Numbered from the stretch's first letter, positions 48,757-58,419 are shown. The stretch: 64,000 bases of DNA from Leclercia adecarboxylata (GCA_002360945.1 DERO01000049.1:1-64000), one strand, 5' to 3'. The notes: generated by a model not told the origin, from the sequence alone. Numbers and translations are program-made.

Positions 48757-50679
48757 ATGAGCATAATCAATCGCTTTATGAATTTAAAAGTCGGCCGAAA
48801 ACTATTTTTCGGCTTTTCGGTATTGCTGATACTGACTCTGGCGATCCTCGCCTCCGGTCTGCTGGGGCTGAATAATATTCAGGACAAAGTGACGAAAAAC
48901 GGTGTCGCCACCAACCTGTTCAATGCCCTTACCGCCGTGCGTCTGAACCGGACCAATTTCCAGTACACCCTGGATCAGAAGTACCTGGATAATGTGAATG
49001 CCGCTACTGCGAAGATGCAGGACACCCTCGCCACGCTGAATACCTTTAGCTGGACGCCGGAAGGTAAAGCATCACTGGACAACACCACAGCCGCGGTGAA
49101 CAGCTATATCGAGACGCTGGTTCCCTTTACCAAAGCCCTGTCGGAAAAGAAAATCAGTGAACAAAATATCTCCTCTCAGGTGCTGAACGACAACGCCGAA
49201 CTCGTTGCCCGACTGAGCCGGGATGGTGCGCAATCACCCGAAACCGAGTTGCTGACGGCGCAGGTAGCATTTGCCATGAGCGATATAGACTCTCAGGTGA
49301 CGGCCTACCGGCAGCATCCGACCCCGGAGTTGGAGAAGCTGATCCAGAGCCGTCTGGAGGCAGGTAAACACGATGTTACCCAGCTTATCTCGCTCATGCC
49401 GGAAGCCCAGAAGCCCATGCTGCAGGCGGCGCTGGACAACATGCACAACATCGAAGGTGAGCTGGAACATTACCGCGCCATCTGGACGGAGCAATCCAAC
49501 CTGTCCACCGCCTTAACCGGCAAAGCGGTTATCCTGACCAACGCCATCCAGGCGATGTACGACAGACAGCAGAAAAAAGTGGATGACACCGTCGGCAGCG
49601 TCGAAGTTCAGATGGTGACCGTGGCCGCGATCGGCATCGTACTGGCCGTGCTGCTGGCGCTGGGTATCACCAATTCCATTACCCGTCCGCTTATCGAAAC
49701 CCTGCGCGTGGCCGAGCTGATTGCCAAAGGCGATCTGACCGCGACCCTCAGCAGCAACCGTCGCGACGAGCCGGGTATGTTGATGAACGCCGTGGCGACC
49801 ATGAATGAGAACCTGAAAAACATCATTCATGACGTGCGTAACGGCGTGGATAGCGTGGCGCGTTCGGCCTCCGAAATTGCCGCCGGGAATATGGATCTGT
49901 CATCGCGTACCGAGCAACAGTCTGCCGCGGTGGTTGAAACCGCAGCCAGTATGGAAGAGCTGACCTCTACCGTGGCGCTGAACGCCGAGAACGCCAAACA
50001 CGCCCGCACCCTGGCCCAGGAAGCCTCGGTGAATGCGACCGAAGGGAGCCAGATTGCGCAGAAGGTGATCGACACCATGAAGAACGTGCGTCAAAGCTCG
50101 CACCGCATCTCTGAGATCACCACGGTTATCAACAGCATCGCCTTCCAGACCAACATCCTGGCGCTCAACGCTGCCGTAGAAGCGGCACGCGCCGGGGATC
50201 AGGGCAAAGGCTTTGCGGTGGTGGCCGCCGAAGTGCGTACTCTGGCCCAGCGCAGCGCCCAGTCAGCGAAGGAGATTGAAAACCTGATCGGGGAGTCGGT
50301 GGAGTTTGTCGACACCGGCTATAACCTGGTGGAAGGGGCGGGCGACGCCATGTCCCGCATCGAAGGCTCTGTCGCCCAGGTTCGCGACATCATGAGCGAG
50401 ATTGCGGCGGCAACCGATGAGCAAAGCCGCGGCATTGCGCAAATCGCCCAGGCGATGGCCGAAATGGACACCACCACCCAGCAGAACGCCGCCCTGGTGG
50501 AGGAGTCCTCCGCCGCCGCCAGTTCGCTGGAAGATCAGGCCGTCCAGCTGGAGAAAGTGGTGGCCGTCTTCAAAGTCTCAGACTCCACCCCGTCGCGGGC
50601 AGTCGCCGCGCGGACCGTCATGCCAGCCACGGGCAAAAAAGCCGCGGCACAAGAATCGGGCGACTGGGTGCAGTTTTAA
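48757..50679 (+). CDS. Methyl-accepting chemotaxis protein
   Basis: This 640-residue chemoreceptor has a first membrane helix (LFFGFSVLLILTLAILASGL, about 17-36) and a large periplasmic helical-bundle domain (about 40-285). The second helix is VTVAAIGIVLAVLLALGITN. A HAMP domain (SITRPLIETLRVAELIAKGD) and the long cytoplasmic coiled coil follow, with the conserved tip INSIAFQTNILALNAAVEAA and RAGDQGKGFAVVAAEVRTLA. The last five residues DWVQF fit the CheR/CheB docking pentapeptide pattern (x-aromatic-x-x-aromatic; NWETF in Tsr). The ligand is unknown. A weak flagellar sigma-28-like -10 (accgatag at 48740-48747) precedes the gene. Confidence 0.93.
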   Translation: MSIINRFMNLKVGRKLFFGFSVLLILTLAILASGLLGLNNIQDKVTKNGVATNLFNALTAVRLNRTNFQYTLDQKYLDNVNAATAKMQDTLATLNTFSWTPEGKASLDNTTAAVNSYIETLVPFTKALSEKKISEQNISSQVLNDNAELVARLSRDGAQSPETELLTAQVAFAMSDIDSQVTAYRQHPTPELEKLIQSRLEAGKHDVTQLISLMPEAQKPMLQAALDNMHNIEGELEHYRAIWTEQSNLSTALTGKAVILTNAIQAMYDRQQKKVDDTVGSVEVQMVTVAAIGIVLAVLLALGITNSITRPLIETLRVAELIAKGDLTATLSSNRRDEPGMLMNAVATMNENLKNIIHDVRNGVDSVARSASEIAAGNMDLSSRTEQQSAAVVETAASMEELTSTVALNAENAKHARTLAQEASVNATEGSQIAQKVIDTMKNVRQSSHRISEITTVINSIAFQTNILALNAAVEAARAGDQGKGFAVVAAEVRTLAQRSAQSAKEIENLIGESVEFVDTGYNLVEGAGDAMSRIEGSVAQVRDIMSEIAAATDEQSRGIAQIAQAMAEMDTTTQQNAALVEESSAAASSLEDQAVQLEKVVAVFKVSDSTPSRAVAARTVMPATGKKAAAQESGDWVQF

Positions 50680-50703
50680 TCCCAGACGAATGATATAGCC
50701 CCC

Positions 50704-50733
50704 GTCAGGCAGCCGGTTTTCCGGCTGCCTGAC
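50704..50733 (+). terminator. Strong hairpin between the chemoreceptor and EAL genes
   Basis: A perfect 13-bp stem (gtcaggcagccgg/ccggctgcctgac, loop tttt) follows the chemoreceptor stop by 24 bp. No T-run follows, and the EAL start codon is 22 bp downstream, so it may protect the upstream mRNA and allow partial readthrough. Confidence 0.6.
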
Positions 50734-50755
50734 CCAAGCCGCGGTGAAACTGACC

Positions 50756-51589
50756 ATGATTAACGTACACCAGCTGCGGGCCAGGTTCGGCCGCTATTTT
50801 TCAGGACGGTATAGCGCATCAGTCAACGCGCTTCGCACGGCAATTACACAGCGGCAGATAGTGCCCTTCTATCAGCCCTTTATGAATGCCAGCACCGGTC
50901 AGATTGCCGGGATCGAAGTGCTGGCCCGCTGGCGCCACCCGCTATACGGCGCGATCTCGCCCGATGCCTTTATTCCGCTGGCAGAACAACACGAACTGAT
51001 CGTTCCCCTCACCCATCTGCTGATGCAGCAGGTGATTGCCGATCTGCAGGATCAGATCCACCGTTTCCCGGTCGGGACCTATATCTGTATTAACATCAGC
51101 GCGCAAAACTGTCTCGATCCCGGTTTTGAATATGATACCCGCGACATGCTGAGTAAATTCAATGCCAATCAGAGCCATGTGGTGGTGGAGATCACCGAGC
51201 GGCATCCGCTGCATTTCACGCCGCAGTTGAGTAACTGGTTTGCTGCACTGCGCGAGGCCAACATCTCGGTGGCGCTGGATGACTTTGGCACCGGCTATTC
51301 GAATCTGTCGTATATCTCGGCCCTGAATCCGGAGTTCATTAAGATTGATAAGCTGTTTGTCAGTCAGATTGGCGTGAGTGAGGATACACGACTGGTGGAC
51401 AGCGTGATCGCCCTGGCGAAAAACATGCACCTGAAGATCATTGCTGAAGGGGTAGAGACCCAGGCCCAGGCCGACTATTTACGCCATAAGCACATCGATT
51501 TTATGCAGGGGTACTATTTTTATAAGCCGTTACCGGCCAGTGAGTTGATCCACCAGATGATTGCGCAGCATCGGGCGATCGCATGCTGA
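50756..51589 (+). CDS. EAL-domain cyclic-di-GMP phosphodiesterase
   Basis: This 277-residue protein is a single EAL domain. GIEVLARWRHP is the signature (EVL in place of EAL, a common variant). CINISAQN, EITERHPL, DDFGTGYSNLSYI, IKIDKLFV, IAEGVETQ and QGYYFYKPLP hold the metal- and substrate-binding residues, so catalysis is expected. It would hydrolyse cyclic-di-GMP and promote motility. It lies 76 bp downstream of the chemoreceptor in the same direction, giving a plausible motility pair. The ATG at 50756 is preferred to the upstream GTG at 50744. No sensor domain or GGDEF domain is attached. Confidence 0.9.
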   Translation: MINVHQLRARFGRYFSGRYSASVNALRTAITQRQIVPFYQPFMNASTGQIAGIEVLARWRHPLYGAISPDAFIPLAEQHELIVPLTHLLMQQVIADLQDQIHRFPVGTYICINISAQNCLDPGFEYDTRDMLSKFNANQSHVVVEITERHPLHFTPQLSNWFAALREANISVALDDFGTGYSNLSYISALNPEFIKIDKLFVSQIGVSEDTRLVDSVIALAKNMHLKIIAEGVETQAQADYLRHKHIDFMQGYYFYKPLPASELIHQMIAQHRAIAC

Positions 51590-51832
51590 TACTGCACCAC
51601 CTCACTCCGGGGTGGCGGCAGGAGCTGTTTATTAAATAAAAAGTTATGAAATGATTTTTTAAAATAACACGATGGCATGATTTATTTTTACGGATGCCGT
51701 TAATAGAATAAATGCCAGATTGATTAAAAACGCCACTTCCCCACTTCTCCTTTTTATTTTTCTCTTCCTGGATATTACACCGACATCAGTCAACTGATTG
51801 ATTCTATACACAGTAAGTGACAGGAGATAGCT

Positions 51833-53152
51833 ATGTTTAGCCAAAATAAAATTGAGGCACTCCAGCTCGCCTTAAAAGCACTTGACCTTTACGAGGGTAA
51901 AATTGACGGTATTGTTGGCCCCCTCACATTAGCGGCGGTACAAAAATTTGAAACCCTGATGCTTAACCCGCCCGCGATCGATAAGCCTGAACCTGAGGCG
52001 CCTGCTGAGAAACCCGACACCACCGCCCCCTTAACGGACGGGCAATACGCCGATCTTGAAGAGGCTTTAGTCTTTACCTTAAAAAATGAGGGAGGTTACT
52101 CGGATCACCCCGCTGACAGCGGTGGGCCGACCAACAAAGGCATAACTATTGACCGACTCTCCGAATATCTGGGAAAACAAGCCACAAAAGACGACGTTAA
52201 AAATTTAAGCTATGAAATGATTAAACGGATTTATAAAAAATATTACTGGGATATATTAAAACTCGATAACGTTTTGGATCAGGGCATTGCGACTGCACTT
52301 TTCGACATGGGGGTTTTATGCGGCACCGGCACAGTTATCCGTATTACCCGGGAAATAGTCGACGTGACTTCGGGTACAAAGATGGATGCAGTGACCTTAG
52401 CGGCGATTAATGCCACCACCGACGATAAATTTATCCCCCAGCTTGTTGAATATACCCTGGACAGATTCAATAAGATTGTGGAACACAACCCCAGCCAGCA
52501 GGTCTTTATAAAAGGCTGGAATAACAGAGCCAGACGGCTGTTGTCGCTGATTAATAACGACGATGTCGAGGCCATCATCCCTGCACTTGACCCTACCAGC
52601 AACATTGGCGAGGGATTGCATACGCTGGCCAGCACGGTGGGCGTCTCCCCTTCAGATATTGATAAGATGATTGCATGGCAAACGCACATCAATCCGCATT
52701 CCAATCCGCGTTACTGGGTCGTTTTCCAGATAAAAAAACATTCAAAATACAAAAGGATGCATATTTTTGATCGGGTAGATCATCGCGTTCAAAGTATTCA
52801 TGCTGTCCACGGGACTGGCAGCGACGTGGACAACGATGGCATGGCCACTGACTTTTCCAATGTTCCGGAATCGCATAAGAGTTCACTGGGGCTGGATATC
52901 ACGCTGGGCACCTACACGATGGCGCAGCATGGCAGAGCGTTACGCCTGGATGGGCTTGAAGAAAGCAACAACAATGCGCTGAAGCGAGGGGTGGTGTTTC
53001 ACGGCGTTGAATATGCGGGCGACGAGTATGTGCAGAAGTTTGGTCGCTGCGGGCGCTCACATGGCTGCCCGGCAGTTGAATATTCCGTGGTGCAGAACCT
53101 GATTGATAAGATTAAAGGCGGCTCACTCTTTTTGATCACTCCTGATGTGTAA
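51833..53152 (+). CDS. Tri-domain murein enzyme: PG-binding domain, GH108 muramidase and L,D-transpeptidase-type (YkuD_2) domain
   Basis: This 439-residue protein joins three peptidoglycan modules. Residues 1-45 (IEALQLALKALDLYEGKIDG) are a PG_binding_1 repeat. After a Pro/Glu-rich linker (46-68), residues about 75-245 form a GH108 lysozyme with the motif KNEGGYSDHPADSGGPTNKG, catalytic Glu86. Residues about 290-437 match YkuD_2 L,D-transpeptidase-like domains, with SHKSSLGLDITLG, the His in VVFHGVEY (390) and GRSHGCPAVE with Cys412. No signal peptide or membrane helix is seen, so export must rely on a holin, a secretion machine or lysis. The gene is AT-rich with its own terminator and no obvious partner, which suggests acquisition. 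An antibacterial effector or phage-derived lysis protein is possible. Confidence 0.85.
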   Translation: MFSQNKIEALQLALKALDLYEGKIDGIVGPLTLAAVQKFETLMLNPPAIDKPEPEAPAEKPDTTAPLTDGQYADLEEALVFTLKNEGGYSDHPADSGGPTNKGITIDRLSEYLGKQATKDDVKNLSYEMIKRIYKKYYWDILKLDNVLDQGIATALFDMGVLCGTGTVIRITREIVDVTSGTKMDAVTLAAINATTDDKFIPQLVEYTLDRFNKIVEHNPSQQVFIKGWNNRARRLLSLINNDDVEAIIPALDPTSNIGEGLHTLASTVGVSPSDIDKMIAWQTHINPHSNPRYWVVFQIKKHSKYKRMHIFDRVDHRVQSIHAVHGTGSDVDNDGMATDFSNVPESHKSSLGLDITLGTYTMAQHGRALRLDGLEESNNNALKRGVVFHGVEYAGDEYVQKFGRCGRSHGCPAVEYSVVQNLIDKIKGGSLFLITPDV

Positions 53153-53162
53153 AAGCCCCTGA

Positions 53163-53199
53163 CATACCTGCTGTCACTGTCGCCAGTGGGTATGTTTTT
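53163..53199 (+). terminator. Rho-independent terminator of the tri-domain murein enzyme gene
   Basis: Outer arms catacc/ggtatg with a nested cact/agtg stem are followed by ttttt at 53195-53199. Confidence 0.7.
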
Positions 53200-53219
53200 G
53201 ACCTGACGTCGCGCCCGAT

Positions 53220-54035
53220 TTAGCGAGTGCGAACCTCCACGACCGGCGTACTTTTCAATACCGGCGTCGGGCTGTCCGACAGCGCCGCCATTCCCAGCGC
53301 CGAGGCTATCCCGCTCGCGATGGTCTCATCGGTAAAGGGCACCTTCCCATTCTCCTGATGAATAATGGCCTTACTCAGCGCGGTTAATACCGCGGGCGAG
53401 GCCACGTCCAGCCGGGTGGTCGGTGAGACGCCAAGGGCCTGACTGACGTTCTGAATGTACGCGGTGGTATTGTTATTGTCCTGCGGCGGTGCCCAGCGGT
53501 TAATAATTTTACTGATGGTATCCAGCCCGCGACGCTGGTAGGCGAGCAGGTTGACGCCCAGGGCGCGGATCCCGTGCTCCGGAGACGCAAAGGTGGCGAA
53601 CCGGCCGTCGGTACCGTTCTGTCCCTGCCAGGTAAAGGCCCAGCTGGCCTCCAGATTACCAGGGTTGTTATTGCGGATCCCACGGATGCCTCCGAGTGGC
53701 GACCACGCGGGCCCGGTGCGGCTGTTCCGGTACTGAGGTAAGCGGTTCATCAGCGCGAGCTGATTTTCACGCCAGCCCTGCTGGCTGGCGTACTGCCCCA
53801 GCTGTTCAAAGGAGGCGGGCGTGGCGGCAAGGGATGCCTGGCGGCGATCCGCTGGTTGCGATGAGCGTGCCACTGGCTGGGCGACGATCGGCTGCGAAGC
53901 GTTGGTGACCTGCTGAAAGGAGGCGGGTACGCTGGTCTGGGTCATCCCGGTAGAGGAGCTCTGCGCCGATAGCGAAGCCACCTGCTGCGGGCTGCTAATC
54001 TGCTGCTGTTCATAGTAATGCGCAATACCGGACAT
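53220..54035 (-). CDS. PRD1 P5-like/structural lytic protein (IRNNNPGNL family)
   Basis: This 271-residue protein has a low-complexity Ser/Gln/Ala-rich N-terminal half (about 1-105). A C-terminal domain follows with GIRGIRNNNPGNLEASWAF and FATFASPEHGIRALGVNLLA, then ISKIINRWAPPQDNNNTTAY. The IRNNNPGNL motif marks a family found in phages and in bacteria next to secretion or lysis genes, often named structural protein P5 and suspected to bind or cut murein. The start at 54035 (MSGIAHYYEQQ) is chosen from AAGAGG. The longer frame to 54221 has poor coding character. No signal peptide is seen. It is convergent with the tri-domain murein enzyme gene and divergent from narP. Confidence 0.65.
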   Translation of the reverse strand: MSGIAHYYEQQQISSPQQVASLSAQSSSTGMTQTSVPASFQQVTNASQPIVAQPVARSSQPADRRQASLAATPASFEQLGQYASQQGWRENQLALMNRLPQYRNSRTGPAWSPLGGIRGIRNNNPGNLEASWAFTWQGQNGTDGRFATFASPEHGIRALGVNLLAYQRRGLDTISKIINRWAPPQDNNNTTAYIQNVSQALGVSPTTRLDVASPAVLTALSKAIIHQENGKVPFTDETIASGIASALGMAALSDSPTPVLKSTPVVEVRTR

Positions 54036-54242
54036 CATTCCCTCTTCATACTCACCCGCCATCCGCGCGGGCGCTGCCGACGCGTTTGCCGGTATTATAC
54101 AGATGCCGGTCTGGGTAGCGAGCGTCAGACAAATCTTAGTGAGAAAGGGCTCAAGTCTCAGGCCGATACCCGGTGCAAAATCGCAGCCTGGGGCATACAC
54201 TATCGCCAGAAAAATCCACACAGACTACAGGGACGGAGGAGT

Positions 54243-54887
54243 ATGGCTGAAGTAACGCCTTTTCAGGTTCTTATCGTGGACGATCATCCCCTGATGCGCA
54301 GAGGCATTCGCCAGCTGCTGGCGCTGAACAGCGACTTTCAGGTGGTAGCCGAGGCGGGCGATGGGGAGAGCGCCGTCGATCTGGCGAGCCGTCTTGAGCC
54401 GGATGTGATCCTGCTGGACCTCAATATGAAAGGCATGAGCGGGCTCGATACTCTGAATGCGCTGCGTCGGCACGACGTGACCGCGCAGATCATCATCCTG
54501 ACCGCCTCGGATTCCACCAGCGATATCGCCACCCTGATCAATGCCGGTGCCGACGGGTATCTGCTGAAAGACAGCGATCCGGAAGTGTTGCTGGAGGACA
54601 TCCTGCGCGGGGCAAAGGGCGGGAAAACCTTCAGCAAGCACGTCAGCGACTACCTGCGGGAGCGGGATACCTCCGGCGTGAGCGCCGATCCGTTAAGCAC
54701 CCTGACCGAGCGCGAGCTGGACGTGCTCCACGAGCTGGCGCAGGGGCTGTCGAATAAACAGATCGCCGCAGCGCTCAATATAGCCGAGCAGACGGTGAAA
54801 GTGCATATTCGCAACCTGCTGCGCAAGCTAAACCTGCGCTCGCGGGTGGCGGCCACCATTCTCTTCCTGCAGACGCGCGGCCTGTAA
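54243..54887 (+). CDS. narP: NarP, nitrate/nitrite response regulator
   Basis: This 214-residue protein matches E. coli NarP. The receiver domain begins PFQVLIVDDHPLMRRGIRQL, with phosphoacceptor Asp59 in ILLDLNMKGMSGLDTLNALR. The LuxR-type output domain is LTERELDVLHELAQGLSNKQ, then IAEQTVKVHIRNLLRKLNLR. Phosphorylated by NarQ or NarX, it activates nap and nrf genes under low nitrate. The start at 54243 sits behind ggacggagga. It is convergent with the nap-ccm operon, as in E. coli, with only 12 bp between stop codons. Confidence 0.95.
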   Translation: MAEVTPFQVLIVDDHPLMRRGIRQLLALNSDFQVVAEAGDGESAVDLASRLEPDVILLDLNMKGMSGLDTLNALRRHDVTAQIIILTASDSTSDIATLINAGADGYLLKDSDPEVLLEDILRGAKGGKTFSKHVSDYLRERDTSGVSADPLSTLTERELDVLHELAQGLSNKQIAAALNIAEQTVKVHIRNLLRKLNLRSRVAATILFLQTRGL

Positions 54888-54899
54888 GCGGCCGGATCG

Positions 54900-55937
54900 C
54901 TATTTCCCCTGCGCCCTCGCCTGCTGGATACTGCGCTCAATCACCGCCCGGCGGGTATCGCTGGCAGGAAGCAGCTTCAGCATCTTCTCCCAGGCCGCAA
55001 TCGCCTCACTGAAGCGCTGCTGCTCAAAGGCATTGAAGGCATACATGCTCAGGACGCGTACGTTGGCACCATCGCTTTTCACCAGCTGGCGCAGCAGCTC
55101 CCCGCCCAGACGGTTATCATCCGCATCGGTCGAGCGCGTCAGGGCTTCGGCGTAGCCTAAGGCGGCATCGCTGTTATCAGGCGCGCGTCGGTAGGCGTTG
55201 GCGTACGCCTCGGTGGCCGTGCGGGCATTGCCCAGCGCCATCCCGATCCGGCCCAGCATGATCCAGCCTTCAATGTTTCCGGCATCATTTTGCAAACGGG
55301 TGCGCAGCCCGAGCGCCAGACGCGCCAGCTCCTCTTCATTCAGCGGCTGCGCCTGCGGATTTAATGCCCGCTCCAGCAGGACCGGCGTCTGGGCCGTCGC
55401 CTGCTGCCAGACCTTCACCTGCGCATAGTGCCCGGTCTGCCAGTAGCTCCCCGCCCCTACTGCCAGCGCGATCGCTACTCCGGGCGCATAAAGCCCTATG
55501 CCCGCGCGTTTGCCCGCCGGCACGGCGCTGTCGACCACGTTCTCCTGCGTCAGCCGCACCCGACGACGGGAGCGGGCATAGATCACCCAGCTCCCGGTGC
55601 CGATGGCGGCCAGCGGCAGGAGCCACAGCAGGATAGTCAGCGGGGTTAAAGGTGGATCGTAGGTGACGAAACTGCCGTAGCGCGCCACCATATACTCCAC
55701 GATCTCTTGATTGCTTTTCCCCTCCTGCATCAAGGCGTAGACCTTGTGACGCAGGTCGACGGCAATCATGGCGTTAGAATCCGCAATGCTGTTGTTCTGG
55801 CATTTCGGGCAGCGCAGCTGCTCCGTCAGCTGGCGGAACTGCTGCTCCTGGACTTCATCCTTAAAGGGCATCACGTCAATGGTGGCCAGCGCCGACCCGG
55901 CAATCGCCAGCATCAGCATGGCCAGTAAAAATCTCAT
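54900..55937 (-). CDS. ccmH: CcmH, cytochrome c maturation thiol protein (CcmH-CcmI fusion)
   Basis: This 345-residue protein has a signal peptide (MRFLLAMLMLAIAGSALA) and the CcmH thiol domain with RCPKCQ (heme-ligation CxxC). Two membrane helices follow, then a long C-terminal TPR part (RLQNDAGNIEGWIMLGRIGM, NSDAALGYAEALTRST), which is CcmI in other species. It reduces and holds apocytochrome c at the periplasmic side for heme attachment by CcmF. It is the last gene of nap-ccm. The start at 55937 overlaps ccmG (ATGA). Confidence 0.95.
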   Translation of the reverse strand: MRFLLAMLMLAIAGSALATIDVMPFKDEVQEQQFRQLTEQLRCPKCQNNSIADSNAMIAVDLRHKVYALMQEGKSNQEIVEYMVARYGSFVTYDPPLTPLTILLWLLPLAAIGTGSWVIYARSRRRVRLTQENVVDSAVPAGKRAGIGLYAPGVAIALAVGAGSYWQTGHYAQVKVWQQATAQTPVLLERALNPQAQPLNEEELARLALGLRTRLQNDAGNIEGWIMLGRIGMALGNARTATEAYANAYRRAPDNSDAALGYAEALTRSTDADDNRLGGELLRQLVKSDGANVRVLSMYAFNAFEQQRFSEAIAAWEKMLKLLPASDTRRAVIERSIQQARAQGK

Positions 55938-56491
55938 CGTGCGGCCTCCTTGCTGTAGCGATCCCACAGCGGTTTGATCTCGCTCTGCCAGACCTGGGCA
56001 GTCAGCGCCCCCGCATGGCGATAGCGAACGATCCCTTTCCCGTCGATCAGGAAGGTTTCCGGCGCGCCGTAGACCCCCAGATCCAGCCCCAGCATGCCGT
56101 CGCCATCAAACAGGCTCAGCGCGTACGGGTTGCCGAGTTCGTTCAGCCAGGCCGTGGCTTTCTGGCGGTCGTCTTTGTAGTTCATGCCCACCACGCGGAT
56201 CCCCTGCGCGGAGAGCTGGTTCAGGTACTGATGCTCGGCCCGACAGGTCGGGCACCAGGTCGCCCAGACGTTGAGCAGCACCGGTTTGCCCTGGGTCAGC
56301 ACGTCGGCCTGATAATGTTGGCCAGGGTTATCCAGCGACTCCAGACGGAAGCCAGGCACCGGTTTGCCGATCAGGGCCGACTCCAGCGTTGTCGGATCGT
56401 CGCCCCCGGCGTTGCGCGCCAGCTGCCACAGCAGGGCCGCCGCGATCAGCAGGAAAATAACGAATGGCACTAACAGGATGTTGCGCTTCAT
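55934..56491 (-). CDS. ccmG: CcmG/DsbE, thiol:disulfide reductase for cytochrome c maturation
   Basis: This 185-residue thioredoxin-like protein is anchored by an N-terminal helix ([20 protein letters not shown]). The redox motif is WCPTC in LLNVWATWCPTCRAEH, and GAPETFLIDGKGIVRYRHAG is the cis-Pro region. It keeps apocytochrome and CcmH cysteines reduced in the periplasm. The start at 56491 overlaps the ccmF stop codon. Confidence 0.95.
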   Translation of the reverse strand: MKRNILLVPFVIFLLIAAALLWQLARNAGGDDPTTLESALIGKPVPGFRLESLDNPGQHYQADVLTQGKPVLLNVWATWCPTCRAEHQYLNQLSAQGIRVVGMNYKDDRQKATAWLNELGNPYALSLFDGDGMLGLDLGVYGAPETFLIDGKGIVRYRHAGALTAQVWQSEIKPLWDRYSKEAAR

Positions 56492-58419
56492 ACGGCCTCC
56501 GATGCCTTGTTTTGCCTGCGGTAGCGCGGATCGCCCAGGCACAGCAGCCCGCCCAGTGCCATCAGTAATCCCCCGGCCCAGATCCAGCGGACAAAGGGTT
56601 TGTAATAGAGACGCACGGCCCAGGCGCCGTTATCCAGCTCCTCCCCGAGGGCGGCATACAGGTCGCGGGTGATGCCGCCATCAATCGCCGCTTCGGTCAT
56701 CATCGAGCGGGCGCTGTTGTAGAAGCGTTTTTCCGCCTGCAGAACTGCTTCGGTTTTACCGTTGCGCGTCACGCCAATCGTCGCCACGCCGCCCCGGTAG
56801 TTTGGCCCGGTGATATCCTTAACGTCGCGGAAAGTGAAGCGATAGTCGTGAATTTCAACGCTATCCCCCGCCTGCATGCGCACGTCGCGCTCGACGCTGT
56901 AGTTCTGGCTGAAGGCGATCCCGACGATAGTCACCGCCAGCCCGAGGTGCCCGGCGACCATCCCGCCGTAGCTGAGGGTCATCTTCGCCCCATGGGAGAC
57001 GCGCAGCGCCACTTCGGCCAGCGCCAGCACAAAGATCCAGCCCGCCATCGCCAGCCCGACCACCGTCATGGCGATAATCTTGCTTTCGAACAGCCACGGC
57101 AGCAGCAGGGAGAGCGCAAGAGTGCTGATCAGGGCGATGGCCAGCAGACCCCGGAGCTTACGCGGCCTGTCGCGGCCCCAGCGCACCAGCGGGCCGATCC
57201 CCACCAGCAGCGCAAAAGGTGCCATCAGCCAGCTGAACATCGTATTGAAGAATGGCTCGCCAATCGAAATGCTGCCCAGCCCCAGCTGCTTATGCACCAG
57301 CGGCAGCAGGGTGCCCAGCAGCACCACCAGCATGGCGGTGAGCAGCAGGACGTTGTTGCCGAGCAGCAGCGACTCGCGGGACCAGAGGGCATTGTTCACC
57401 CGGGAACGCACCTTATGCCCGCGGGTGGCAAACAGCAGCAGCGAGCCGCCGATCACCAGCACCATAAAGGCGAGGATAAACATCCCGCGCGCCGGATCGG
57501 AGGCGAAGGCATGCACCGAGACCAGCACCCCGGAGCGCACGAGGAAGGTGCCCAGCAAGCACAGGGAAAAGGCGCAGATGGAGAGCAGCAGCGACCAGGC
57601 TTTAAAGCTGGCGCGCTGCTCTGAGACCGACAGAGAGTGCATCAGGGCGGTGCCCACCAGCCACGGCATAAACGAGGCGTTCTCGACCGGATCCCAGAAC
57701 CACCAGCCGCCCCAGCCTAATTCGTAATAGGCCCACGCCGACCCCAGCACGATCCCCAGGGTCAGGCAGACCCATGCAGCCAGCGTCCAGGGGCGGGCAA
57801 AGCGGGCGAAAGTGCTGTCCATTCGTCCGCTCAGCAGCGCGGCGATGGCAAAAGCAAAGGCCACCGAGAAGCCGACGTAGCCCATATAGAGCAGCGGCGG
57901 ATGCAGGATGAGGCTCGGATCCTGCAGGAGCGGATTCAGGTCGCGCCCCTCAATCGGGAAGTCCGGCAGGGTGCGGGCGAAGGGATTGGAGGTAAAGAGG
58001 ATAAACAGCAGGAAGCCGACGCTGACCATCCCCATCACCGCCAGCACGCGCGCCACGATGTCTGGCGGCATCTGCTGGCTGCACAGCGCCACGGCAAAGG
58101 TCCAGCCACTCATGAGCAGCACCCACAGCAGCAAAGAGCCTTCGTGAGCGCCCCAGGTGGCCGCCACGCGATACCAGACCGGCAGCTGGGTATTAGAGTT
58201 GCTGGCGACATAGGTCACCGAGAAATCATTCACCACGAAGGCGTGGATCAGCACCATAAACGCGCCCATCACCAGCATAAACAGCAGCCAGGCAAACAGC
58301 CTGGCCGAGGCCATCATCCGTTGGTCGCCCCGGGCCACGCCCCATAGCGGGTAGAGAGAGAGCAGAAGCGCCACGCCCAGGGCCAGGCACAGCAGGGCGT
58401 TACCAAGTTCAGGCATCAT
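56488..58419 (-). CDS. ccmF: CcmF, heme lyase subunit
   Basis: This 643-residue membrane protein has about 15 helices and the WWD heme-handling domain [19 protein letters not shown] at about residue 235, plus conserved periplasmic His residues. It attaches heme to apocytochromes with Ccm[20 protein letters not shown] matches the family N-terminus. Its stop overlaps ccmG, and its start overlaps the ccmE stop, in an unbroken chain of coupled genes. Confidence 0.95.
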   Translation of the reverse strand: MMPELGNALLCLALGVALLLSLYPLWGVARGDQRMMASARLFAWLLFMLVMGAFMVLIHAFVVNDFSVTYVASNSNTQLPVWYRVAATWGAHEGSLLLWVLLMSGWTFAVALCSQQMPPDIVARVLAVMGMVSVGFLLFILFTSNPFARTLPDFPIEGRDLNPLLQDPSLILHPPLLYMGYVGFSVAFAFAIAALLSGRMDSTFARFARPWTLAAWVCLTLGIVLGSAWAYYELGWGGWWFWDPVENASFMPWLVGTALMHSLSVSEQRASFKAWSLLLSICAFSLCLLGTFLVRSGVLVSVHAFASDPARGMFILAFMVLVIGGSLLLFATRGHKVRSRVNNALWSRESLLLGNNVLLLTAMLVVLLGTLLPLVHKQLGLGSISIGEPFFNTMFSWLMAPFALLVGIGPLVRWGRDRPRKLRGLLAIALISTLALSLLLPWLFESKIIAMTVVGLAMAGWIFVLALAEVALRVSHGAKMTLSYGGMVAGHLGLAVTIVGIAFSQNYSVERDVRMQAGDSVEIHDYRFTFRDVKDITGPNYRGGVATIGVTRNGKTEAVLQAEKRFYNSARSMMTEAAIDGGITRDLYAALGEELDNGAWAVRLYYKPFVRWIWAGGLLMALGGLLCLGDPRYRRQNKASEAV

